The translations under genes were made by a program, and so were the position numbers. This document shows, one piece after another, positions 1 through 12,139 of a stretch of DNA of 64,000 nucleotides; the stretch's first letter is position 1, and each line of letters begins with the position of its first letter. The stretch spans positions 434,001-498,000 of the forward strand of contig JADILM010000008.1 in the NCBI GenBank assembly GCA_016617785.1. Direction: 5' to 3'. The stretch is from Sporobolomyces roseus (lineage: Eukaryota > Basidiomycota > Microbotryomycetes > Sporidiobolales > Sporidiobolaceae). Under the pieces are notes generated by a model. The model was given only the letters and a program-made list of their open reading frames with translations. It had not been told where the DNA came from and searched no databases.

Positions 1-1899
1 TCCTGAATCCTACATCTCTCCCTCTCTCCCCTATCAGTTTCTCCCTCTCTCACATCAAGGAAAATGCGAGAATGGGAACGTTACCAGGTGGAGCGTCAGA
101 AGGATCAGGCATCCATTTCTGATCGGTATAATTCTCTGCGTCCTCCTTTGAATCACTCACTAATTTCGCATCACCACTCAACAATTCCTCAAACAATGGA
201 TTCCCTTCCTCGATCAAACTCGAAACTATACATCGAATCGTATCTTTTCTCCCTCTATACTCTCTCTCTCACGAAAACTCATCAGTCGGGGCTTATAGGA
301 AAGAGAAGAGAGAGAGAGAAGAGATGGCTTTACCTTAAATAGATTCGAATTGGATCTGCTACTCTACTGAGTAAAACTCCGGGAGGATCAATGATTCTTA
401 AACAACGAATCGTTGAAATGTATAAAAGGATGATTTCTTTGGTATCGGTTCCTGGGTGGAGGAGACGTAGTTCGAGTTGTTGACGTAAACGAGAGACGAG
501 GAGTGTACGTTGATCAGTTTTGATTAGACATAACTAGTGGGAATGTTACGAGGAAACGTTAATCAAGAGTCGTGAATTTCGAGGGGAGAGGGAGATTTTG
601 AGGGGGGGACGTACTTTGAGATCCTCTAAAGCAGGTTTCGATGCTGGATAATCAAGGATAATATCAAACATCTCCTTCGTTCTATCACAGTTCGAAAAAG
701 GAAAGTTCATTCAGCTTCTAAAGCAATAAAAAAAGCCGAAGAGAAGGACTTCGAAAAAACGCACCTGAGTTGACAAAGTACTTTGTGAATATGATACTCG
801 AACCTCGAGAAAGTAGGTTTCAAAAACTTTTTCGCTTCTTCTCCTCCAGCACCTCCTCCTTCCACTCCTCCTAATCCACCCTCATAAATCCCATTAACCC
901 AACCCATCACCCCTTCCTCCCCATTCCCATTCAACCATTTCAACAACCCATCCAATTCCTTTTCCCTATACACTCCTTGACAATCTTTGATCGTCTTGAA
1001 TTCGATCGATTCGTAAATGATTGAGAAGAGTAAAGGATCGAAACGATCTAGGAGAGTGATCAGAGTTGGGAAAGCTAGTGGTTGATGAGAAGGAGCTGAT
1101 TGAGTTGGATTTGGGAGAGTGACGAGGTGACGAAGGAATTGTTGGAAATGGGGAATGAATTGGGGTGGAAGGGACGAGTGGAGGGAAGAGAGGAAAGTTT
1201 TTCGATAGAGTGAGAGAGACGAGGTTGTGCTGTATCAAAGAGTAAACGGTTAGTGCAGGGAGGGCAGATGGGAGAGAAGGAGAAGGGAGAAAGGTACGGG
1301 AAGAATAGAGTGATGGGTTGTTGGAATTGTTTGATTGAGGAACCGAGAGAGTCGAGGAGGGATAACATTTCGGTGAAACGTGTGGAATCGGATTCGGCGC
1401 ACTAGCGAATAACGAGGGCGAGGCAAAAGGTCAGTGTAGTATCAAGGAGAGTGAAAGAGGTTCAACTCGTCTCACCTCGATACGATCCAAATGAGAGATG
1501 ACTTTTAGTTCGACGAGATTGAAATTCTTGCGAAGTGAATCTGAGCGCTTTCTTGTTGCAATCAGTCTCGGCTTCCCAAGACTGGACAAGAAGAGTTGTT
1601 ACGCACCTAGGTAATCATGTAATAACTGATCCATCATACCAGCTTGTTCGAGTAGTTTAACCTGCTTTCCCAGTTCCTGACTGACTATCAACTTCTGCCT
1701 CTTGGCTATACTGTTTGGATCTATATAATTCGTGACATCTTGCCATGCCTATCCGCTGCTTTGGATTAGCGAGTGAGAGAGAGTGAGAGAGAGAGAGAGA
1801 TCGAATTTGTTGACTGACTTTTGAGAGTAAACTGATTGAAGGTCTAGTTAGATCTCGTTGACTTGTAGTTTGCCATGCTGATAATATATCCAACTCCAT
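1..1899 (-). CDS. APC2: Anaphase-promoting complex subunit 2 (cullin-like), C-terminal part beyond the left edge
   Basis: APC2 is the cullin-like scaffold of the APC/C ubiquitin ligase, which drives exit from mitosis. Reading the minus strand and removing short GT-AG introns gives exons that match the family. An exon at about 410-530 encodes TLLVSRLRQQLELRLLHPG followed by DTKEIILLYISTIRCLRIID and ends in DPIRIYLR. One at about 605-690 encodes MFDIILDYPASKPALEDLK. One near 100-230 encodes an acidic segment ending in QKWMPDPSDAPP, as found just before the cullin homology region of APC2. N-terminal exons include about 1607-1748 (WQDVTNYIDPNSIAKRQ). I chose the ATG at 1899 (MELDILSAWQ); an in-frame candidate further upstream would overlap RAD5's leader. 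The cullin and winged-helix C-terminus lies off the window. The gene is divergent from RAD5. Exon joins in 1380-1600 are uncertain. Confidence 0.85.
1771..1801. repeat. GA/TC microsatellite in an APC2 intron
   Basis: A near-perfect run of GAGA dinucleotides on the plus strand. On the APC2 coding strand it is a TC-rich pyrimidine tract inside the first intron. Confidence 0.7.
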
Positions 1900-1999
1900 A
1901 GCTAGTCCGAGAGTGAAAGAGTGAGGAAAGGGGAAGTACTGAGAGGTTGGTCGATCTCTCTTGCTCTCTCCTCTCATCATTCTCACTCAGAACACGCCA

Positions 2000-4900
2000 A
2001 TGAGTTCACCGTTATTCAGAGCAGAAACTCCAGCTCAAGATGATCAAGACCAATCAGATCAACCACCTCCAGCTAAACGACAAAGATTCTTTACTTCATC
2101 TCCTCAAGATGATATATCCCCACCACCTCCCTCTAGAGCTCACCAATCAATCCCAATAGCATCCACTAGCTCTACTACGCGTAACGAACAAGTTCAAGTC
2201 GAAGTAATGGAATTAGAAGATACACCCATCCCTCGTTCACCCTCGAAACAACCACCACCTCATGCATCTTCCTGGTCATCCAAATACTTTGGAGATGTAA
2301 TAGTGAAAGGATTCGCATTGGCATCTAGTTCAACTTTCGTCAAATTGAAAACTGGAGATCCAGTAACTCTAGTCAGGGTCAAACCTTCTCCAGTCGAAAT
2401 GCAAGGTGCAAAGAAGAAGAATAGTGCTGCTTTAAAGAAATTAGAGAATGATGTAGTTAGGTAAAAGGAGAAAAACTCATTCTCTTCTACGATGAAAAGG
2501 AGTGAAGAGCTGAATTCTTTGTCGAGTTGGCGAAAACTCTTTTGTAGGTATAAGAATTTGAAAGGGATTGATGTGGGACGTATAGGCAAGAGTGATGCAG
2601 CTTGGTTGGCTAGGTTGATGGATCATGAAATGTTGGAAGTAACAGGTTTCGCAGCTGAAGTTCCAAACAATTTTAGATCTGGTACAAGCCTAAATTCTCC
2701 CCATCCCTCTCTCTCTCTCTCTCCTCTCCTTTTCTCTTTTTCCTTTTTTTTTTACTGATACTTGAAGTGGGGGTTGTGTGTAGGTCAAGATATGAGTTTG
2801 GTTTTATCAATCTCGATCTCGAAATCAGCATTCACGAATCCCAACCTCTCTGCTCCCGAACCCTTATCTTCCCTCACCTCATCAACAACGACGATCAAGA
2901 AATCTTTCCTAGATGATTTGAAAGAAACGGATAGGGAACGTTTGTTGAGGGAACGGAAAAGTGCATTGAACAAATTGTTTGACAAGACTAATTTACAACC
3001 CGTTTTGGATGGATTAGGAGGAGGAGAAGTGACGAGTGGGAGTAGTTCTCAGAGTAAGAGACAGTTGTTGGAGAGAATGGAGAAGAAGAAATCTTCTGGC
3101 GGTGGGGAGGATCAAGAGGAAGAAGAGGATGAAATGAGTGAGATTCAATTGAATCTAGTTTGTACGTTCTTCTCCCTTTTCCACTCTCTCTCTCTCTCTA
3201 CTTCTCCCTTAGCTCACAAATCTATTGATGAGTTCAGACTCGAAAGCGACAAAGAATGATGCGAATCTACCCGAAAGAGATCCACCTTCTTCCTTCTCTC
3301 TCAACTTGCGAGGATGTAAATTTCTTTCCCTCTTCTCTCTCTCTTCCCGAAGTTTAGCTGATCGATGGGTAAGGAAGGAGGGTTGTAGATCAGAAACAAG
3401 CCTTGAAATGGATGAGTTCTATGGAGACTGGTGAAGAGGAAGCTAGGAAATCAATGTCGATGCATCCATTATGGGAAAAGTAAAGAATTCATTCCCTTCT
3501 CTTTCATGAGTGTCAATCGATAACTCACCTCCCATTCGGAACAGATACAATTTCCCTAATAGTTCAGATACATTCTACTACAACCCTTACTCAGGTTAGC
3601 TGTCCCTCTCCAGTATCATCATCTTCATCATCATTGGGAGAGAGCTGATCGAAGCTGATTCAATGCGTTGCAAAAAGGTGAATTATCATTAGATTTCCCA
3701 AAAGCATCGACTAAATGTAGAGGAGGAATTTTGGCCGATGAAATGGGACTCGGTAAAACAATCATGGTTGCTTCATTGTTCAGTTTCCTTCCCTTCCTTC
3801 CTCTTTTCCTCCCCAAACTTACCTCTGCCATCTCTCTTAGGATCCACACTATTACACCCTGGAACTCCGAGCCTTCCGAATCAGATACAGATTCCGATGC
3901 GTCCGAACAACCCACTTCGAGACCTCCTCGTTACATCTTACAAACTCAATCCCGTCTCTCCACTTCGAAATCGAAACCACGTTTGAAACCTGGAGTAGCA
4001 CGTGCAACTCTCGTAGTAGCTCCAATGACTTTACTCTCTCAATGGTGTGACGAACTCGAGAGGTCAAGTAAAGAGAAAGGTGGATTACGAGTTCTCATGT
4101 ACTATGGAGCAGGGAGGAGTAGTGGGAAGGGATTACAGGAGGAGATTGATGCGGGTGTGGATGTAGTCGTTACTAGGTAAAGTTCTCTGTTTCTTCTTTT
4201 CTTCTTTTTCTTTGGGAATGGGTTGGGCTGATGAAGGAAAGAGAGGGAGATAGTTATGGGATTTTGTGTTCGGATTTCAAGACGAGTGGATTGGCAGCTG
4301 AGGAGAAGGAATCGAGAGAGAAAGAGAAAGAGAAAGAGAAAGAGAAAGAGAAAGAGAAGGATAAGAAAGGAAAGGGGAAAGGAAAGGAGAATGGGGAGAA
4401 AGAGAAGAAGACAACAAAGAAGAAGAAACCTGCGGGATTGTTTGCGATTGATTGGTTCAGGATTGGTGCGTCACTTCTCTTGCCGAATTAGCTTAGAGAA
4501 CCTAGCTGATTCGTTGGAGAAGTGTTTACAGTTCTCGATGAAGCTCATTTGATCAAGTCTAGAACTACGGTTAATGCGAAAGCTAGTTACGCTTTGAAAG
4601 GTGCTAGGAGATGGGCATTGACTGGTACTCCTATCGTCAAGTACGTACTGCTCATTGAGTCTGTATCCTCTGACTCGTTACTGACAATGTGAACTCGTGA
4701 GTAGTCGTCTAGAAGATTTATACTCGCTTCTTCACTTCATTCAACTCGAACCTTGGGGTAAGCGATGCGCTGTCCCATCAACATCTTCCTCAACCGATGT
4801 TGATTAATCCAGCCTTCATTACAGGCAATTTCTCATTCTTCAAAACTTTCGTTACTGTTCCTTTCCAAAACAAGGATCCACGAGCTATCGAAGTGATTCA

Positions 4901-7184
4901 AGTCATTCTCGAATCGATCTGTGAGCACACCTTTCCCGCTACCTCTTCAATCACGATCTCACTAATCCGGATTGTTATCGCAACAGTACTTCGTCGAGAA
5001 AAGAAGATGAAAGATAAAGATGGGAATCCAATCGTTACCTTACCCGAGAAACGTATTAGTGTAGTACACCTCGATTTCTCGAAAGAAGAACGAGAGATCT
5101 ATGAAGCGTTGTACAAGAATGCAAAGAGTAAATTCTTGGGTTACGCTCAGGAAGGAACTGTACTCTCGTTCGTCTTCTTTTCTCACTTTTTCTCCCTCCT
5201 ACTTCCTACTGAGCGATACTAATCCCCTGCTTCTCTCATGTCAGAAACGTCACGGCAATTTTCTCGATCCTTATGAGGTTACGTCAAGCAGTACTTCATC
5301 CAACTCTCGTCCTCAAACGACTCAAGGAGAACCTCGCGGCGAAAGGGAAAGCTCGTAAAGCCGCTACCGACGACGATGACGACCTCGACTTGACTCATGG
5401 AATGCTCGACGATACGGCGATTCAGAAATTGATCGAAAGGTACTCGGCTTCGAAGGATGGTGAGGGTCCTGATGAGAAACTGTTGCAAGAATTGCTCGAA
5501 CCGAAAGAGGAGGGAGATGCGGTCGAGGACGATAGCGAGTGTATGTTGTGTATGGAGGTGAGTCGCTTGCTAGCGTGGGATTGGAGAGCTGAGCTGACTT
5601 CTCGAATGTTTTGTTTCAGCCGATTGAGATTCCGGTTTACATGCCAAAGTGTGGTCATTCAGGATGCAAAGGATGCGTCTTGTCTCATATTCTCGACGCG
5701 CAAGAAGCCAGTCAAGAGGTGATTTGCTCCTGTTCTTCGTTCTTCACCGTTTGCTGACTTCCCTCTCTTTTGACTCGTACTTAGCCTCGCTGTCCAGCTT
5801 GTTCCTCCGGACCTCTCACTGAACGCGACATCTATAATATCCAAAACTCGGATGGTACGAAACCATCGAAACTGAAAGCCTCTCAACCAAAGAAACCCAA
5901 CTTTTCGATCGAAACCGTTTCTTCATCTCAAGGTTCAGCTAGCTCTCGAGAAGTCTTGACGATCCTCGACAGCGACGAAGAGGAGGAGGAAGTCGTCTCG
6001 AAATCAACGAGCGGGAAAGGCAAGGAGAAGGCGAAAATTCAGGAAATCACTCTTTCGGATTCGGAGGATGATGGATCGGACGCTTCAGACGAGTACATGC
6101 CGAGTCCGAAGAAAGGTCGTTCAAATGAGTCGGGTGAGGAGGAGGAGATGGGACAGTTGGCGGATAGCGATGAGGAGGAAACGAAACCTTCAAAGAAACC
6201 TCTTCTCGCTCAAGGCGATTTCCGTTCATCAACGAAACTCGAAGCTCTTGCGAAATCTCTACAAGCTGCCAAGGAGAAGGATCCGAACTTGAAAGCTGTC
6301 GTGTTCTCTCAGGTTAGCTGATTTTGTTTCTTCTTTGTCGATCTCGCTGATTCCCTTTTGCTTCTTCAGTTCACCGGTTTCCTCGATCTCCTGGAGAGGA
6401 CGCTTAACCGAGATGGCTTCACGTGAGCTTCCTATCGTTCTTACCAGGCTTGAAGCCATGCTGACCTTGCCTCTGTTTCTTCCAGAAATCTTCGTCTCGA
6501 CGGAGCGATGACACAAGCTGCTCGTCAAGCCGTCGTCCGCAAATTCACCAAGTCAACAGATCATGTTATCCTTCTCGCATCGTTGAAGGCTGGAGGTGTA
6601 GGGTTGAATCTGGTGAGTAGCGTAAAAATTCTTCTGACTCCTTTACCGCTTCCAGATGAAACCGCTCCATTCCTCCCGGATGTTCCCTTCTGGCTCGAGC
6701 GTAGAGCTGGACTCGTTACTGATGTGGCTGCTCTTCAATTCCTCAGATTGCGGCAAATCATGTTTATATCATGGATCTGTAAGTCTCTTTATCCCCTTTC
6801 AACCTCCGATGACTTGTACTCATTGTTTTATGCGCCTCCAGATGGTGGAACTCTTCAACGATAGCTCAAGCGGTTGATCGGTGAGTTTTCGAAAGACTTC
6901 AAAAACGATCTTTCCTGATTTTCGAAAACTTTTCCAGTATTCATCGTTTCGGTCAAACTCGCGACGTTAGCTCTTCCCGCTTCTCTTCGGCTTCTCTTAC
7001 TCATTGATTGAGCTTTTTCCTGCAGGTATTCGTCACTCACTTCCTGGTCAACAAGAGTATAGACGACACAATGCTGAAAATTCAAGAGCGCAAGACAAGG
7101 ATGATCCAGGGTGCTCTCGGACAGAACAAGGATAAGGACAAGAAGCAGCTAGCCGACGACCTGGCACTTATCTTCGCAGACTAG
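2000..7184 (+). CDS. RAD5: DNA repair protein RAD5: SNF2-family translocase with HIRAN and RING domains
   Basis: RAD5 is the ubiquitin ligase and DNA translocase of post-replication repair; it polyubiquitinates PCNA and remodels stalled forks. After splicing many short introns the order is as follows. A HIRAN domain spans about 2280-2840 ([15 protein letters not shown] onward). Walker A is [11 protein letters not shown] at about 3735. The DEAH box is [11 protein letters not shown] at about 4535, followed by [17 protein letters not shown] finger lies at about 5545-5800 ([24 protein letters not shown], then CPAC), inserted between the helicase lobes as expected. The second lobe runs from about 6290 ([44 protein letters not shown]). 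The final exon ends ALIFAD and a TAG at 7182. I chose the ATG at 2000; another at 1961 is in frame. A lysine/glutamate-rich insert lies between the Walker A and DEAH motifs. Confidence 0.93.
4313..4360 (+). repeat. GAGAAA hexanucleotide repeat coding for Lys-Glu dipeptides in RAD5
   Basis: About seven tandem GAGAAA units. They encode an alternating Lys-Glu stretch between the nucleotide-binding motif and the DEAH box of RAD5, followed by a further Lys/Gly-rich tail to about 4430. Confidence 0.85.
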
Positions 7185-7366
7185 GTATCGTTTCCAAAAA
7201 TGTTGTTGATAATCTACCACTCGCTTTTCTCGTTTTCTCGTCATCTTCCTCTCTCTCTCTCCGTTTCACTCTGTCGCTCTCTCTTTCTCTCAGCTCCTGC
7301 ATCGCTCCGTCTTGCTCGTCGCCGCTTCTCTCTGACGAGCGGACTAGAAAGGACAAGCAGACTGAA

Positions 7367-10282
7367 TTAAGTTAACAAATTCTGCAACATCCCTACCAAC
7401 ACCTCCTCATCTTGCTTCACCTCGATCTCACTCCCATCGCACTCGGCTGCTACTCCACTTCCTACGATCGACTGTAACAGAGCCGCCCAATCTTCATCTG
7501 ACGAAACAGGAATATCGAACTGATCTCCTTCGCATCCCCAAGGTGAAGCGACTCCAGTATAGTCGTCAGAGGGTGTAGGAAGAAAGCCGAAGTTTGAGGA
7601 AGAGGGAGTCCAGGGGAATGAGGGATCGGAATTGGAAGCGTCGATGTATTGCTGCTGTTTCGATTCGATTCGAGCGATGATTGAGCGTAGCCAGGGCGCA
7701 GGTTTCGCGTAAGAAGCGTAAGCCCAGCCAATCCGATTCATAGCGCGAAGTACGCTGCAACGACGAAAAAGGTCATCAGTGATCAGTTGATCACGAGAGA
7801 GAGAGAGAAGTCAGCGAGACCCACATTCGCAAATCAGCGAGTTTGCTAGAGAACGTCCACTGCGGTCGCTTTCCTCCTTCTTCGATCGTAGGCGCATCGA
7901 TGAGTCGCGCGAGCCACATCGGTAGCCGAATAAACAGCATCTGATCTCGGAGGTCAACGAATCAGCATCTCATTCGAAACGACTAATCGATGCAAAGCGT
8001 ACCTGTGTTCCGCTCATAGTGCCCAGAGAAAGAGAGTCTTCCATCGCCAACAACTCGACGAGCTCCCTCGCAGCTCCGAACGCGACCTCTTCAGCTTCCT
8101 GACGGAGCACCTCAAATCTTTCCCAGTATTCCGCATCTTCACTTCGACCTGGTCCATCGAGTGATCCGTGTTCCTCGAGATTGAAGATCTTGGCAGCTTC
8201 GGAAGCTGTTGCGCTGTGACTGGCTTTTCGCTGTTGCAGAACCCGTCCAAGGAGAAAGGCGAGACCAGCTGCTGTCGCTCGAAGATGCTTGACGAAACCA
8301 TGAACTGCTTTCGCTTCTCCTACAGCACCAGATCGAGGTCCAAGGTATCGCACGGATCGATTCTCGAGCAGTTCGAAACCTGTCTTGATCTTGCGAAGCG
8401 TTGTGAGGTATTGCTGAACGAAATCTTCGTCAACTCGCGGGTTTCGGGTGGCTCGGACTGGCGAGCGAGGTTGTATCAGTGACTGCCATGGTTCAACGAG
8501 ACGCAGTGAGGAGCTTACGACCGGTCAATTTGATCGAGGCTGATCGACCGAGTTCTGCGATAGCGAACATGATGGAATGAAAAGGAACCCTGCATGGAAG
8601 AAGAGCTCACACGAGTGTCAACAGTGATTCCGACAAGTATTGCTGACAAAGACTCTCACCAAAAAGGTAGTTCGTAAGGGTTTGAAGCATTTTGAGGGTC
8701 GACTTCTGGGAAAGCTAACGCTTTATCGATGGGAAGCGGTAGATTGTCGCTCAACAGGCAACAGTCGTCATCCGAGAATACAGATTGACTGCCAGTGGTA
8801 GCGCAGAGAACTGCATCACGAGACTGTCGGGAAAGAGAACACTGTCAGTCAATCTTCGCGTGTGAGAGTAACTCAAAATGACGCACGAATGCTGTCCACC
8901 CTACTCCCGACTTCATCACTCGCTCTTTGACCGACGTATCGGGATTCAGCAAGATTGCTTTGAGGTGAAGCATGTAAGCTGTCCCGACAGGTCGACCAGG
9001 ATGAACGGGGAAAGGTTGATGCGAGTTCTCGTCTGTGAACAAGCGGAGCGAAGCTTTATCAGCTACCCACGCAAGAGAGATTGCGCTTGCTCTGTTGCTC
9101 ACAGTCCGTCATTCCTTCGATCATCATGAGAGTTGCGAGATTCTCAGCTGTCGGATCCCTCCAGATCCCTTTCTCATCTGCTACCTTCATCGCTCGCTCC
9201 ACCAGAGCTTGACACGCATCCGTCCGTCTCTTTCCCCAGTCTGATAGGTCGTCCCCATTCTTGATTGCCCGAGCGAGAGTTGTAGGAGATGGCCCGTTTC
9301 CTCCGATCAAAAGAGGGTGGTCGGATATTCTCGCTGCGAGAGCGAGTACGACCGCGGCTAATGGTTCGAGCTTCGGGTCCATGCAGTTTAATCGCCGACC
9401 GCATGACTCGAATTGAGGACGGAAGATCGTAGCTTGAAAGAGAGGGATTCGACCGTCGGTCGGCATTTGGTCGTAGACTAGATTCAGAGTGAGATCAGCA
9501 CGCAGGCGTCAAAACTATCGAGAGTGCCTCACGTTCGAGCAAGGAACCAGTCAAAGTAGCTTCGAGTTCTCCGGTAATGAGCTTTCCGACGACTGAAGTT
9601 GGCGAAAGTTCAGAAGCAACGCTTGTTGATCGCTGTTCTCGACGTCGCTTCGGCGGCGGCTCCGTACAAGCGACCGATACAGTCGTACTTGTAGATGATG
9701 AAGCGTAATCTGTGGTGCCGAAGAGCGCCCTGGGAATCACAGTCCGAGGTGAATCGTGCGAAACAATTTCTCATTAATATCGACTGGGACTTACTGGGCT
9801 GATTCGATACGCTTTCCTGTTCTCACTGGCGTCTTTCGAGCTTTTGGCGGAAGTTGTGTGCATCTGCGAAAGAGAAGAATCCTCGTCACTCAACACGCAC
9901 CTCTTCGCGCCTCGAAGGAGGAGAGACGTACACGAGGCCTTTCGCGATACACTTGATACAGCTTGATTGTCCTGGTTCACGTTCACATTTCACCCTAGAT
10001 CACGACTTCAATCGATGAGTTGCAGTCCCCTTTCTGATCGGATTCTCCTTGAACTTACCGTCTCATTCGACAAGCGGCACAGTTACGTAGCTTTACATAG
10101 TTTGCTTGTTCCTGTTGTACGCTGAGCGAAGCTGGAGATGCATCATTTGAGCCGGAACTTGAGGAGGTGGAGCCTTGATCTTGAAAAGGCTGTGGAAGAG
10201 CGAGGAAAGCATCGGCGTTGAAGTGAGGATCGCCGAGTGTAGATGTGTCGGTCAGGAAGCTGCTGAAGTCGAAATCATCCAT
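7367..10282 (-). CDS. Zn2Cys6 fungal-type transcription factor
   Basis: The N-terminal exon begins MDDFDFSSFLTDTSTLG. It runs through a Ser/Gln-rich stretch into NCAACRMRR, which splices at about 10055 to VKCEREPGQSSCIKC and, after another short intron, to the last cysteine. Together these form the six-cysteine binuclear zinc cluster that binds DNA in GAL4-type regulators. Downstream exons (for example 9059-9466 and 7970-8353) are rich in helical, leucine-bearing segments such as PLAAVVLALAARISDHPLL and fit the fungal middle-homology regulatory domain. The last exon ends VGMLQNLLT. About ten introns are implied. The downstream neighbour on the other strand is RAD5, with a convergent gap of 182 bp. 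The regulated pathway cannot be read from the sequence. The Zn2Cys6 call is firm; exact exon borders in the middle are not. Confidence 0.8.
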
Positions 10283-10494
10283 TCGCGACAGTCGTGAGTG
10301 GAAAGACAGAGCGAAAGAGACACTCGCAGCATTTGCACACAAGGTCATTTCCAACGAGAGCCATCCACGCATCGGGAATCTCGAACATGCGAACAAGCGT
10401 CTCTCGATCGCACTGCCGTGAATCGAATATAGCGAGCGGAGAAAGTCTGACTTTTCAATTTCTTTCGCAATGACTCGGAATCTGACAGCGCTCA

Positions 10495-11965
10495 CTACAG
10501 CCAAACCGCCGTTGCAGCTCCGACCACACTCTTGCCATCTCCATAACTCAGCTTCGTCCTCGCAACCTCAGTAAGATTCTCGCCATCGAACGCCAAAACG
10601 AAAACGAATCCTTCTTCGCTATCCGTCAACGCAAGAAACTCCGATCCTTCCTCATTATACTCCCCAGGTGCTGGCTGCACCGCATTTGCCCATCCTCCAG
10701 ACGTTGCTGTCTCGTAGAGGGTGATCGGAGTTGAGGAAGTCGGAAGGCCTGAGGGAGAAAGTGCGTAGACGGTGACCCAACCTTTCGTCGAGGGTTCGAG
10801 TCCTCGAGTCGAGCAGTAGAGGTATCGCTGAGAGGGAGATACTCGGACTTCATCAGCCCAGTAGAGCGTCGGTGAATGATCTGTTACAAGAGATCGCAAA
10901 GAGAGGTCAGCAAAACGGTTTCCAGGGAAGTGCCGCTTAAGAACTGATTCCAATTTCACTCCCGCTCCTTAGCCTTCTGCGAGATCGTTTCGCTTTCTGA
11001 GATGACTTGACCTACACCACAACTCGAGAAGGAACGGAAAGCTCACCTTGAGGAATAATCTTGACCCCTTGAGTCCATTTCAGTTTCCCCTCCTCTCGAT
11101 CCACCTCGAAAACATCAACCATACTCGAGTGTTCTTGCAGTGAGTAGACATAGTGACCATTCGGATGAGGTGTCACGTGTCGAGGTCCGTCGTTTGATCG
11201 AGGTGCAATGTTCTTTTCGGTTTGAGTAAGCGATCCATCTTCGTTCACTCGGAAAACGAATACGGCGTTTCGACCTCTGTGTTGAAAAGAGAAATGAAGA
11301 TCAGTCAACCGTGTCAACTCGGAATTGGAAGTATCGCTGAATACAGGCGAGAAGAAGTGAATCGATCGAGTGAGAAAGGTGCACTCACATATCAGCGACA
11401 TAAGCCAATTTCCCATCCGGCGAAAGGTCAAATGAATGACTTCCATGTCTCAACCCTCCGAAATCCATCACGCCACCATCGTCTTTCTGTCTTTCCTCAC
11501 CAACAAAATCCAATTTCTGTAATTCCTTCCCATCTTTGAATCCTCCCGTTTCTCGGTCTAACGCAAACACTTCACCCGTTGCACCTCCTGCCGAGTAAGC
11601 TGTTGATGAAGAGACGCAGACGTAGCCTGATCGAGAAGCGGTTTGAACCGAGTTGAGATGCGAAACGGTTGGTGGAGAGGAAGAGGTCGACGGATTTATT
11701 CGATAGCTTGCGAGACCAGGTGGTTCAGTCCAGCTTGTAGCGTACATTCGATCCTTTGCGGTCTATTGGGGGAAGGCAGAGAAGTTGAGTGAATAGTTTT
11801 CAGCGAAGAAGCGAAAAGAGAACTCACGTTTAATGCCAGCCAGCTATGAGGAGCTTGCCCTTCATTCTTCTCCACTACCTCGAGTATCTTTGAGGTAGAG
11901 TCGAAAGCGAGAGTAGCGATAAGATTCGTGTTGAACGTTCCAACGAGGAGATGTCGGATTGGCAT
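10495..11965 (-). CDS. Lactonase-family seven-bladed beta-propeller protein (6-phosphogluconolactonase / muconate-cyclase type)
   Basis: Four or five exons join into a protein of roughly 400 residues. It starts MPIRHLLVGTFNTNLIATL and continues through blades such as GSHSFDLSPDGKLAYVADM, GRNAVFVFRVNEDGSL, GPRHVTPHPNGHYVYSL, VDVFEVDREEGKLKW and ADEVRVSPSQRYLYCSTRG, ending VGAATAVWL. Repeated S/H-PDG/NG-x-Y-x-Y units with the GPRH motif are typical of the bacterial/fungal lactonase propeller. That family includes cycloisomerase-type 6-phosphogluconolactonases and fungal carboxy-cis,cis-muconate cyclases of the protocatechuate route. The substrate cannot be chosen from sequence alone. No signal peptide is seen at the chosen start, which suggests a cytosolic protein. 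An alternative in-frame ATG 114 bp upstream (12079) would add a Ser/Pro-rich leader. Confidence 0.8.
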
Positions 11966-12139
11966 AGCTTCAAGCTTGATCGGAGAAGTAGTGTAGAGTT
12001 GCGATCGCTGATCGTCGAGAGTTGGGCGAGGAGAGGAAGAGGGAAAGGAAAGGGTTTCTCCACTCGGCTCGTTCAGCAATCATCCGAAGCATACATCCAG
12101 TCCCTCCGTTTCGCTGTCGTTCAATATTCCGACATCCTC

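Noticed and set aside
10793..10803. GGTTCGAGTCC, identical to a tRNA B-box/T-loop pattern
   Set aside because: It lies in a clearly coding exon of the lactonase-like gene, and I could not find a matching A-box or acceptor stem around it.
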